Shown here one piece after another: positions 33,054-40,429 of a stretch of DNA of 64,000 nucleotides. The position numbers and the translations under genes are program-made. The notes below the pieces were generated by a model. The model was not told the DNA's origin and made no database searches. It was given only the letters and a program-made list of their open reading frames with translations. The stretch is from an uncultured Bacilli bacterium (lineage in GTDB: Bacteria > Bacillota_I > Bacilli_A > RF39 > UBA660), in contig CAKPCB010000004.1 in NCBI GenBank assembly GCA_934141245.1, positions 42,370 to 106,369 on the forward strand, in the 5' to 3' direction. Every line of letters starts with the position of its first letter. Position 1 is the first letter of the stretch.

Positions 33054-34022
33054 CTATTTTATAGTGAATGGTTGATTAATTGTTCCGTTTCCACTGTTAT
33101 ATTGAACTGTATTTTTTAAATATATAGTTGGTAGTGCTACATATTTATAGTTTGTATTAGATATATCTTCAGATTGTGAATTTGCATTCTTTCCAATAGA
33201 TTTCTTATCATAAGAAATAACCCAAACTTCATTAGAATTTCCTCTAACTGGATTAATTGTCCACATAAATTTATCTGATGAATAATTTAATAAATAATTA
33301 CTATTTGTTAAAGTGGTATTAGTAGTAGTTGTTGAAGAACTTCCTGGATATATAATATCACTTAAGCTTAGTAATCCAACATGACCATACCATGTATATT
33401 CTGATTCTTGCGATAACGCTTGTTGTATACTAACACCTTGTTCTACTGCACCAATATTAAAGGCATGTTCAGTAATTTGATTTTTAAAAGTATCAGAAAG
33501 ACCATTATAATAAGTTGTGTTTAAATAAGTAAGCAATGTACTGTCGTTTTCTACATTTCCATTTATTGTCCCGTTTTCAAATACGGATTTAGAATTCCAT
33601 GAATTACATCCATATTCTAATGATTTACAGTATGTACTTGAATTTGTTCTGTTATTTGCTGTATCAAATTCCTTATTTATAGTGCTATCCCATCTTACAA
33701 CTTTAATAGTATGATCTGATTCAATTGATACTATTTTCCACAATTCATCATTTAAGGTTATATAGTTATTATCTCCATTTCCAACATATGAATATTTTCC
33801 ATTTTCATATTCATTTGTTACAAAGCCTTCAGTTGATGTTCCTGGATAATTGTTTATTATGTTATACCATAAGTATTTTTCTGCAGTTAAAATATTCACC
33901 TCTGAATTTACAAATAATTTTTGACTAAGTATTGCATATCCAGCTGCCATGAATCCTACAACAATTAATAAACATCCCATTGCAATTGATTTTATACCAC
34001 TTTTTCTATGTTTTCTTCCCAT
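33054..34022 (-). CDS. Membrane-anchored surface protein of unknown function
   Basis: A 322-aa protein with a basic N-terminus (MGRKHRKSG), a signal anchor (about 12-32) and a large Asn/Ser/Thr-rich extracellular domain. The domain includes NDELWKIVSIESDHTIKVVRWDS, two cysteines (YCKSLEYGC), VGLLSLSDIIYPG and a final YVALPTIYLKN. This type of extracellular domain is frequent in gut Bacillota and their relatives; no enzyme motif is seen. RBS AAGGAG on the minus strand. It is transcribed away from the spo block. Confidence 0.7.
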   Translation of the reverse strand: MGRKHRKSGIKSIAMGCLLIVVGFMAAGYAILSQKLFVNSEVNILTAEKYLWYNIINNYPGTSTEGFVTNEYENGKYSYVGNGDNNYITLNDELWKIVSIESDHTIKVVRWDSTINKEFDTANNRTNSSTYCKSLEYGCNSWNSKSVFENGTINGNVENDSTLLTYLNTTYYNGLSDTFKNQITEHAFNIGAVEQGVSIQQALSQESEYTWYGHVGLLSLSDIIYPGSSSTTTTNTTLTNSNYLLNYSSDKFMWTINPVRGNSNEVWVISYDKKSIGKNANSQSEDISNTNYKYVALPTIYLKNTVQYNSGNGTINQPFTIK

Positions 34023-34130
34023 AATAAAACTCCTTATTATTTATTACTTATAGTGTAACATAAAAAGTTAAAAAAATGTAGATGTTTTAGGAATTTATCA
34101 AAACTCTTATAAAAATATAAATGTAAAACA

Positions 34131-34177
34131 TTTGTCAAATTTTGTAATATTAATATTTTGACATGTTTTGTCGAAAA
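34131..34177. promoter_or_regulatory. Cluster of three candidate Spo0A boxes upstream of the spoIIA-like block
   Basis: TTTGTCAAA (34131-34139), inverted TTTGACA (34157-34163, i.e. TGTCAAA on the other strand) and TTTTGTCGAAAA (34166-34177, full consensus core TGTCGAA). All lie 50-100 bp before the SpoIIAA-like start, as at B. subtilis spoIIA. Single boxes are expected by chance in AT-rich DNA; three in 47 bp at this site are the argument. Confidence 0.55.
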
Positions 34178-34227
34178 TGTATAAAATGTATAAAATATAG
34201 TCTATATTAAATAAGCGAGGTGATAAA

Positions 34228-34572
34228 TTGTTAAATATAGATTTAGAATATAAAAGAGGTATTCTATTTCTTAGATTAAATGGAACACTAAATAACAAAA
34301 CATCATGTATACTTAAAGATGCGATAGAAAAATTAGTAAATAAAGTTGGTATAAAATATCTTCTTATTAATTTTGAAAAATTATATAAAATCGATAATAA
34401 TGGAATAAATACTATAATAAATAGCTACAATAAATACATAAAGGGTAATGGTAAACTTATGATTTGTGGATATCACGGGAACATAAAAGTGGATATAGAA
34501 AATAGTAAATTAATTGATTGTGCACTTAAAACACAAAATGAACTAAATGCATTTAATTTAATTAATATATAA
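34228..34572 (+). CDS. spoIIAA: SpoIIAA-like STAS-domain protein lacking the phospho-serine
   Basis: A 114-aa STAS protein (GILFLRLNGTLNNKTS, then YLLINFEKLYKIDNNGI). In SpoIIAA the loop reads DSSG and its second Ser (Ser58) is phosphorylated by SpoIIAB; here the loop is D56-N57-N58-G59, so the phospho-acceptor is Asn. Start is TTG 34228 with GAGGTGATAAA upstream. Only 14 nt separate it from the sigma-F-like gene, with no spoIIAB between. It may be locked in a non-phosphorylatable state or may have another partner. Confidence 0.75.
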   Translation: MLNIDLEYKRGILFLRLNGTLNNKTSCILKDAIEKLVNKVGIKYLLINFEKLYKIDNNGINTIINSYNKYIKGNGKLMICGYHGNIKVDIENSKLIDCALKTQNELNAFNLINI

Positions 34573-34586
34573 AAAGGAGAAATCAG

Positions 34587-35243
34587 ATGGAATCATTAGG
34601 ACTTGAATTAGAAAAATTAGTATATAGTGTTGTTAATAAATATGGATATGGTAGAAATGATATAGAAGACTTATATCAAATTGGTATGCAAGGCTTAGAA
34701 GAAGCAAAGAAAAAGTTTAATGATTGTTATAATACAAAATTTAGTACTTTTGCATATTTCTATATAAAAGGAAGAGTACTTAGACATATAAATGAAAATA
34801 GAATGATAAAAGTTAATAAAGACTTATTGAAACTAAAAACACTTATACTTAAAGCAAAGGAAATGTTGGATCAAAGAAATATGAGAGAAACAACATTAGA
34901 TGAAATTGCTAGTTTTTTAGAGGTGCCTATCAATAAAATAATAGAAGCAATAGATGCAACTGAAAGCATAAAAAGTCTTGATTATGAATTAAATGATGAG
35001 GGAAAAGAGTTAAATTTATATGATTCTATTTGGTATGAAGAAAAGGGTTATAATGATGAAATATTGGATTTAAAAGATGCTATTAATGACTTGGATGAAG
35101 ATGAAAAAAAATTAATATCGCTTAGATATTTTCAAGACAAAACACAAGCTCAAGCATCTAAAGAACTAGGAATGACTCAAGTACAAGTTTCAAGATGTGA
35201 AAGTAAAATATTAGTAAAATTAAATCATAAATTATCGGCATAA
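34587..35243 (+). CDS. sigF: Sigma-F/G-like sporulation RNA polymerase sigma factor
   Basis: A 218-aa sigma-70 family protein. Region 2 at about 15-75 includes IEDLYQIGMQGLEEAKKKFN then KFSTFAYFYIKGRV. A region 3 part follows (ETTLDEIASFLEVP), and region 4 ends RYFQDKTQAQASKELGMTQV with QVSRCESKIL. The TQVQVSR recognition helix is characteristic of SigF/SigG. Position after the STAS gene and before spoVAC fits SigF. AAAAGGAG RBS. The anti-sigma partner SpoIIAB is absent locally. Confidence 0.85.
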   Translation: MESLGLELEKLVYSVVNKYGYGRNDIEDLYQIGMQGLEEAKKKFNDCYNTKFSTFAYFYIKGRVLRHINENRMIKVNKDLLKLKTLILKAKEMLDQRNMRETTLDEIASFLEVPINKIIEAIDATESIKSLDYELNDEGKELNLYDSIWYEEKGYNDEILDLKDAINDLDEDEKKLISLRYFQDKTQAQASKELGMTQVQVSRCESKILVKLNHKLSA

Positions 35244-35283
35244 TGTTTTATGTAAAAAGAAATTAGAAATAATTCTTTTTTTT

Positions 35284-35313
35284 TGAATAAAATGTAAGTT
35301 TATAGGAAAACTA
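35284..35313 (+). promoter_or_regulatory. Candidate forespore (SigG/SigF-type) promoter of spoVAC
   Basis: TGAATA (35284-35289), 17-nt spacer and AAAACTA (35307-35313), against SigG consensus TGAATA-17/18-CATACTA (5 of 7 in the -10). It lies between sigF and spoVAC, where a forespore promoter is expected. Visual match only. Confidence 0.4.
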
Positions 35314-35329
35314 TAATTGGGTGAAGAAA

Positions 35330-35773
35330 ATGGAAAACAAGGAATATCAAAAATTAGTTGATAAGCATATGCCTACAGAAACACGAGTTCAAAATGCAGT
35401 AATTGCCTTTTTAATTGGTGGACTAGTAGGGGCGTTAGGTCAACTATTAATTGAATTTTATTCATATTATTTAGATATATCTACCAAAGATGCATCATCA
35501 TTTATGTTAGTAACATTAATATTTTTTGCGAGTTTATTTACGGCATTAGGTTTTTTTGATAAATGGGTAACGTTTGCAAAATGCGGTTTAATAATTCCAA
35601 TCACGGGGTTTGCACATTCAATGGCAAGTGCTGGAATTGAATACAAAAAGGAAGGACCAATATATGGATTAGGCTCTAATATATTTAAATTAGCGGGGTC
35701 TGTTATTTTATATGGGGTGGTTTCTGCATGGTTTTTTGGAATGATTAGATATCTATTTATGGGAGGTGCTTAA
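35330..35773 (+). CDS. spoVAC: Stage V sporulation protein AC
   Basis: A 147-aa membrane protein with four TM helices; patterns FLIGGLVGALGQLLI, ALGFFDKWVTFAKCGLIIPI and TGFAHSMASAGIEYKKEGP are SpoVAC signatures. SpoVAC is the channel component for calcium-dipicolinate in the spore inner membrane. Start ATG 35330; GGGTGAAG is the RBS (GTG 35321 lies inside it). The spoVAD start is 1 nt after its stop. Confidence 0.93.
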   Translation: MENKEYQKLVDKHMPTETRVQNAVIAFLIGGLVGALGQLLIEFYSYYLDISTKDASSFMLVTLIFFASLFTALGFFDKWVTFAKCGLIIPITGFAHSMASAGIEYKKEGPIYGLGSNIFKLAGSVILYGVVSAWFFGMIRYLFMGGA

Positions 35774-35774
35774 T

Positions 35775-36770
35775 ATGACATATGAATATGAGAATGTGTA
35801 TTTAAAAGATGCATCAACAGTTGTTGGCCCATATGAAAAAAAAGGCCCTCTTGGTAATAAATTTGATAAAAGTTATGATGACTTATATAATGGTGAAAAA
35901 AGTTTTGAACAAGCCGAAGTTAAGTTGTTAGAAGATAGTATTGATATACTTTTAAAAAAAGTAGAAAAAACCAAATCAGACATTGATTTAATTATATCTG
36001 GTGATTTACTAAATCAAGTTACTTCTTCTAGCTATGGTGTTCAAAAATATAATATTCCTTTTTTAGGTATTTATAGTGCATGTGCAAGTAGTGTAGAAGG
36101 TATTATAATTGCATCAAGCATGATTGATTCTAAAAAGATTAATAATTGTATAGTTTCAACTTCTTCTCACAATATGTCAAGTGAGAAACAATTCAGAAAT
36201 CCTACAGAATATGGTGCACCAAAACCTAAGACTGCAACATTTACTGCAACAGGTGGTGCAAGTTGTTTTTTAACAAGTGAAAAAACTGACATAAAAGTAT
36301 CTGCAACTACTATTGGTAAAGTTATTGATAAAGGACAAAAAGATCCCTTAAATATGGGTGCTGTTATGGCACCGGCAGCAGCAGATACAATTTATAGACA
36401 TTTAAAAGATCTAAAAAGAGATGTTAGCGATTATGATTTAATATTAACTGGTGACTTAGGAACATATGGTAAGGAAATATTAGTTGATTATATGAAAACA
36501 GAATATGGATTAGATATAAGCAATAATTATAATGATATGGGAACTATGCTTTATGATTTGGATAATCAAAAAGAAGTTCTAGCAGGAGGATCAGGCCCTG
36601 TTTGTAGTGCATTGGTTTGTTACAGTCATATATTGTCCTTGTTAAAAAAAGGGACAATTAAAAGAGTGCTTATTGCAGCAACAGGAGCATTATTTTCTCC
36701 AACCTTTGTGTACCAGCATATTGATATAAATGCAATTAGTCATGCAGTTACTTTGGAGGCGATAAAATGA
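35775..36770 (+). CDS. spoVAD: Stage V sporulation protein AD
   Basis: A 331-aa thiolase-fold protein that binds dipicolinic acid and is required for its uptake into the forespore. Visible: AGGSGPVCSALVCYSH near the C-terminus, FLGIYSACASSVEGI (thiolase nucleophile region), EYGAPKPKTATFTATGG, and NNYNDMGTMLYD. Length is normal. Start ATG 35775 with GGGAGGTG upstream. It overlaps spoVAE by ATGA. Confidence 0.95.
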   Translation: MTYEYENVYLKDASTVVGPYEKKGPLGNKFDKSYDDLYNGEKSFEQAEVKLLEDSIDILLKKVEKTKSDIDLIISGDLLNQVTSSSYGVQKYNIPFLGIYSACASSVEGIIIASSMIDSKKINNCIVSTSSHNMSSEKQFRNPTEYGAPKPKTATFTATGGASCFLTSEKTDIKVSATTIGKVIDKGQKDPLNMGAVMAPAAADTIYRHLKDLKRDVSDYDLILTGDLGTYGKEILVDYMKTEYGLDISNNYNDMGTMLYDLDNQKEVLAGGSGPVCSALVCYSHILSLLKKGTIKRVLIAATGALFSPTFVYQHIDINAISHAVTLEAIK

Positions 36771-37117
36771 TTTTTGTTTATTCATTTCTATTCTGTGGAT
36801 TGGTTTGTTTAATAGGGCAAATTATCCTAGATAACACTAAACTTAGTGCTGGCCATATAACAAGTATATTTGTAGTAATAGGTGCATTCTTAGATACTTT
36901 TGGTATATATGATAAAATAATAACATGTGTAGGTGGTGGAGCATTGGTTCCAATAACAAGTTTTGGACATTCACTAATACATGGAGCTTTGGCTAAAGCA
37001 AATGATTTTGGAATAATAGGATTATTAATGGGAATGTTTGATTTAACCGCAACAGGTATTACTGCAGCAATAATATTTACATTTATATTTAGTTTATTTT
37101 TTAAGGCTAGAGATTAA
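36767..37117 (+). CDS. spoVAE: Stage V sporulation protein AE (AEb type)
   Basis: A 116-aa membrane protein with four TM helices. LVCLIGQIILDNTKLSAGHI, GGGALVPITSFGHSL and FGIIGLLMGMFDLTATGI match the SpoVAEb part of the spoVA operon. It completes the minimal AC-AD-AE core found in all dipicolinate-transporting sporeformers. ATG overlaps spoVAD stop. spoVAA, AB and AF are not in this cluster. Confidence 0.92.
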   Translation: MIFVYSFLFCGLVCLIGQIILDNTKLSAGHITSIFVVIGAFLDTFGIYDKIITCVGGGALVPITSFGHSLIHGALAKANDFGIIGLLMGMFDLTATGITAAIIFTFIFSLFFKARD

Positions 37118-37136
37118 AAATGCTATATGTTTTATA

Positions 37137-37175
37137 AAAAAGGATTGTAACCTATGGGCAATAATCCTTTTAATT
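37137..37175 (+). terminator. Possible terminator of the spoVA operon
   Basis: AAAAGGATT / AATCCTTTT stem, 17-nt loop, short T-rich tail. Confidence 0.5.
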
Positions 37176-37294
37176 TTAGCAATTATTAAAATTTAATAAT
37201 AAAGATAAAAACTTATTTATTATTTTATTCTCACAAAATAATTGTTATATGATATAATTAATTAAAGTGTTTTTGTTAAAAAGGAAGTGAATAT

Positions 37295-38002
37295 ATGGAT
37301 TATACATTAAAAATAAATGATTTTGAGGGTCCATTAGATTTACTTCTTCATTTAATTAAAGAAGCAAAAATGAGTGTATTTGATTTTAGTGTTGAAGAAA
37401 TAATAAAGAGCTATTTAGATTATATAAATAAAATGCAAGAAATTAATCTTACGATTGCAAGTAGTTACCTAGTTATGGCAAGCGAACTTATTGAAATCAA
37501 GTCAAGAATGTTACTTCCAAGACAGCCAGAAGAAGAGGATGAAGAGGATCCAAAAGAGAATTTAATAAATAGGCTTGTTGAATATCAAAAATATAAAGAA
37601 TTAACAAGTGATTTTAAAAAGCTTGAACTTGAAAGAAAAGATATATATACAAAATTACCAAGTGATTTTAATGAGTATAAACAAGACAAAATAGAACTTG
37701 TATCTGATGTTAGTGTTGATGACCTTATTGATGCATTCAAAAAATTCTTGGAAAGACAGAAAGATAACATAGTTTTAGAAACTAAAGTTACAAAAAAAGG
37801 AATATCAATAGAACAAAGAAGAGCAGAAATCAAGAACATAATATTTAAAAGAAGAAAAGTTAATTTTTTTGAACTTTTTGATGTTTTAACAAGAGAATAT
37901 TTAGTTGTAACATTTTTAGCTATACTTGAAATGACAAGAAAAAGAGAAATAAATATAAAACAAGAAAATAATTTTGATGAAATTATATGTGAGGTGGCAT
38001 AA
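37295..38002 (+). CDS. scpA: Segregation and condensation protein ScpA
   Basis: A 235-aa kleisin of the SMC condensin. N-terminal FEGPLDLLLHLIKEAKMSVFD is the ScpA signature; ASSYLVMASELIEIKSRMLLP follows; the C-terminal winged helix is at about 170-235 (FFELFDVLTREYLVVTFLAILEM). Length is typical. An extended -10 (TGATATAAT, 37250-37258) precedes it. It overlaps scpB by 1 nt. Confidence 0.95.
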   Translation: MDYTLKINDFEGPLDLLLHLIKEAKMSVFDFSVEEIIKSYLDYINKMQEINLTIASSYLVMASELIEIKSRMLLPRQPEEEDEEDPKENLINRLVEYQKYKELTSDFKKLELERKDIYTKLPSDFNEYKQDKIELVSDVSVDDLIDAFKKFLERQKDNIVLETKVTKKGISIEQRRAEIKNIIFKRRKVNFFELFDVLTREYLVVTFLAILEMTRKREINIKQENNFDEIICEVA

Positions 38003-38574
38003 TGAATTTAGAAGCAGTTTTAGAGGGAATGCTTTTTGTAGTTGGTGAAGATGGATTAACCATCAATCAAATAAAAGACGTTCTTAATCTTAATGATGAA
38101 GAAGCTAAAGAACTTATAATTTCATTAAAGAATAAGTATGAAAGTAATGACAGGGGAATAAGAATTAATTTTTTAGGCAATACATTTAAACTTACTACTA
38201 AAAAAGAACATAAAGATTATTATCAAAAACTAATAGAAAATCCTGAAACAAATACCTTGTCACAAGCTGCACTAGAAACACTTGCAATTATTGTATATAA
38301 TGAACCAATCACTAGACTAACTATTGATGAGATAAGAGGGGTTAGTAGTAGAGATATGGTTAGGAAATTAGTCGCTAAAGGTTTTGTAAAAGAAGTTGGA
38401 AGAAGCGATGCACCTGGAAGGCCTATTCTTTATGCAACTACTAGTGAGTTTTTAGATTACTTTGGTCTTGCTTCAAAAGAAGATTTACCAAAATTTGATA
38501 TAGAAAGTGGAGAGACTATTGTTGATAATGTAGACTTGTTCAAATCAAAGTATGTTGAGGAAGAAATAATATAA
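38002..38574 (+). CDS. scpB: Segregation and condensation protein ScpB
   Basis: A 190-aa two-winged-helix protein that dimerises and binds ScpA. EGMLFVVGEDGLTINQIKDVL, LSQAALETLAIIVYNEPITR and IDEIRGV then GRPILYATTSEFLDYFGL are typical. Start ATG overlaps the scpA stop; GAGGTGG is the RBS inside scpA. Confidence 0.95.
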   Translation: MNLEAVLEGMLFVVGEDGLTINQIKDVLNLNDEEAKELIISLKNKYESNDRGIRINFLGNTFKLTTKKEHKDYYQKLIENPETNTLSQAALETLAIIVYNEPITRLTIDEIRGVSSRDMVRKLVAKGFVKEVGRSDAPGRPILYATTSEFLDYFGLASKEDLPKFDIESGETIVDNVDLFKSKYVEEEII

Positions 38575-38634
38575 TATTCTTCTTTTAGATTTATTAAAGT
38601 TGTGATATAATCATTAGAAAAAAGGAGGGCCTTA

Positions 38635-40320
38635 ATGATAAGTAGTATAATAGAAAAATTGTTTGCCGAGAATAATATAGGAAATATAAAAATAAGCAAG
38701 TCAAATAGACCTGATTTATGTGATTATCAATCAAACGATGTTTTTAGAATAAGCAAAGAATTGAAAAAAAATCCAATAGTTGTTGGAGAAGAAATAGTTA
38801 ATAGGATAAATGCATTAGATAATTTTGATGACTATTTTGAATCAGTAACATTTGTAAAACCTGGATTTATAAATATTACATTAAGTTCTTCTTTTATAAA
38901 CAGAGTAGTAAGATGCATAAATGATGACAATAAATTTAATATCAGGTTGCCTAAAAATAAGGAAGTGTTTGTAGTTGATTATTGTGGTGCCAATGTGGCT
39001 AAACCGCTTCACGTTGGGCATATGAGAACAACAATCGTAGGAGAAAGCATTGCAAGAATAATAAGATTTATGGGACATAAAACAATTTGTGATGTTCACC
39101 TAGGAGATTATGGATTACAAATTGGGCAAGTTATATATGGAATAAAAAGAGATCATAAGAAATTGGATGAAATAGACATTTCGTATTTAGATAAAATATA
39201 CCCAGAGATAAGTGCACTTTCTAAAGAAAATGATGATATTAAAGATAAATGTGCACAAATAACTAAAGAATTACAAGAAGGTAATAAAGAATACACAGAA
39301 TTGTGGAAAAAAATATTAGAAGTTAGTGTTGCAGATATAAAGGGAATTTGTAATTATTTGGGTGCACATTTTGATTACTGGTATGGTGAAAGTGATGCAT
39401 ATCCATATTTAAATGAGGTTGAATCATTACTTAAAGAAAAAGGCCTTCTAAAAGAAAGCAATGGTGCATTGATTGTTGATGTTAGACAAGATGATGATAA
39501 AAAAGAAATTCCACCTTTATTGTTTAAAAAGAGTAACGGGGCTTATTTATATGCATCAACAGATCTAGCATGTATCTTACAAAGAAAAAAAGACTTTAAT
39601 CCAGATCATATATTATATATAACAGATTTAAGGCAAGCACTTCATTTTGAACAAGTTTTTAGAACAGCTGAAAAATTAGATTTATTCAAAAAAGAACAGC
39701 TAGAACATCTAGGATATGGAACAGTAAATGGAATGGATGGTAAGCCATTTAAAACAAGAGATGGTAAAGCACCAAAATTACAAAACTTGTTTGATGAAGT
39801 TAAAGAAATATTTATATCAAAAAAAGAAGAAAACAAAAACCTTTCGAATGATGATTTAGATAAAATAGTAAATTCTATATTAAAATATGGGGATTTACAA
39901 AATTCAAAAGAGAAAGATTATATATTTAATATAGAAAAGTTTTCTGAAACAGTTGGAAAAACAGGACCATATATTTTATATACATATTTAAGAATTAACA
40001 AAATATTAAAGGATAATAATTATAAAGGATCTGAATTGTCAAACACTATTTATAATGAAAGTGATAGAAATTTAAGAATAAAGTTGTTTGATTTGGAAGA
40101 TTATATATATTTAGCATTTAATAACAGAAATCCATTTTATATTGCAGATTACATATATGATTTATGCTTGCTTTTAAATAATTTTTATCAAAACAATAAT
40201 ATATCTAATTTATGCGATGATGTAAATAAAAATGATTGGTTATTTATACTTAATCTATCAAACAGAGTATTAAAAGAATTATTAAACTTATTAATAATTG
40301 ATATTCCTAGTAAAATGTAG
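38635..40320 (+). CDS. argS: Arginyl-tRNA synthetase
   Basis: A 561-aa class I synthetase: N-terminal tRNA D-loop domain (Add-1, about 1-105), VAKPLHVGHMRTT (HIGH motif, HVGH at about 127), GDYGLQIGQ, the catalytic core to about 400, and the C-terminal anticodon-binding domain with TGPYILYTYLRI (DALR). The usual KMSKS is replaced by a FKTRDGKA-type segment, normal for ArgRS. AAAGGAGG RBS and an extended -10 (TGATATAAT, 38603-38611) precede it. Confidence 0.95.
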   Translation: MISSIIEKLFAENNIGNIKISKSNRPDLCDYQSNDVFRISKELKKNPIVVGEEIVNRINALDNFDDYFESVTFVKPGFINITLSSSFINRVVRCINDDNKFNIRLPKNKEVFVVDYCGANVAKPLHVGHMRTTIVGESIARIIRFMGHKTICDVHLGDYGLQIGQVIYGIKRDHKKLDEIDISYLDKIYPEISALSKENDDIKDKCAQITKELQEGNKEYTELWKKILEVSVADIKGICNYLGAHFDYWYGESDAYPYLNEVESLLKEKGLLKESNGALIVDVRQDDDKKEIPPLLFKKSNGAYLYASTDLACILQRKKDFNPDHILYITDLRQALHFEQVFRTAEKLDLFKKEQLEHLGYGTVNGMDGKPFKTRDGKAPKLQNLFDEVKEIFISKKEENKNLSNDDLDKIVNSILKYGDLQNSKEKDYIFNIEKFSETVGKTGPYILYTYLRINKILKDNNYKGSELSNTIYNESDRNLRIKLFDLEDYIYLAFNNRNPFYIADYIYDLCLLLNNFYQNNNISNLCDDVNKNDWLFILNLSNRVLKELLNLLIIDIPSKM

Positions 40321-40325
40321 AAACT

Positions 40326-40351
40326 AAAGGTAACTTGGGTTATCTTTTTTT
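40326..40351 (+). terminator. Terminator of argS
   Basis: AAAGGTAAC / GTTATCTTT stem (one G-T pair), TTGG loop, T7. Confidence 0.65.
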
Positions 40352-40429
40352 GTGCTTAAAATTAGGCAAAAACTATGGAAAAAAATCTTACTTTATGATA
40401 TTATTTTATATAATAGAGAGGTGTTTGTT

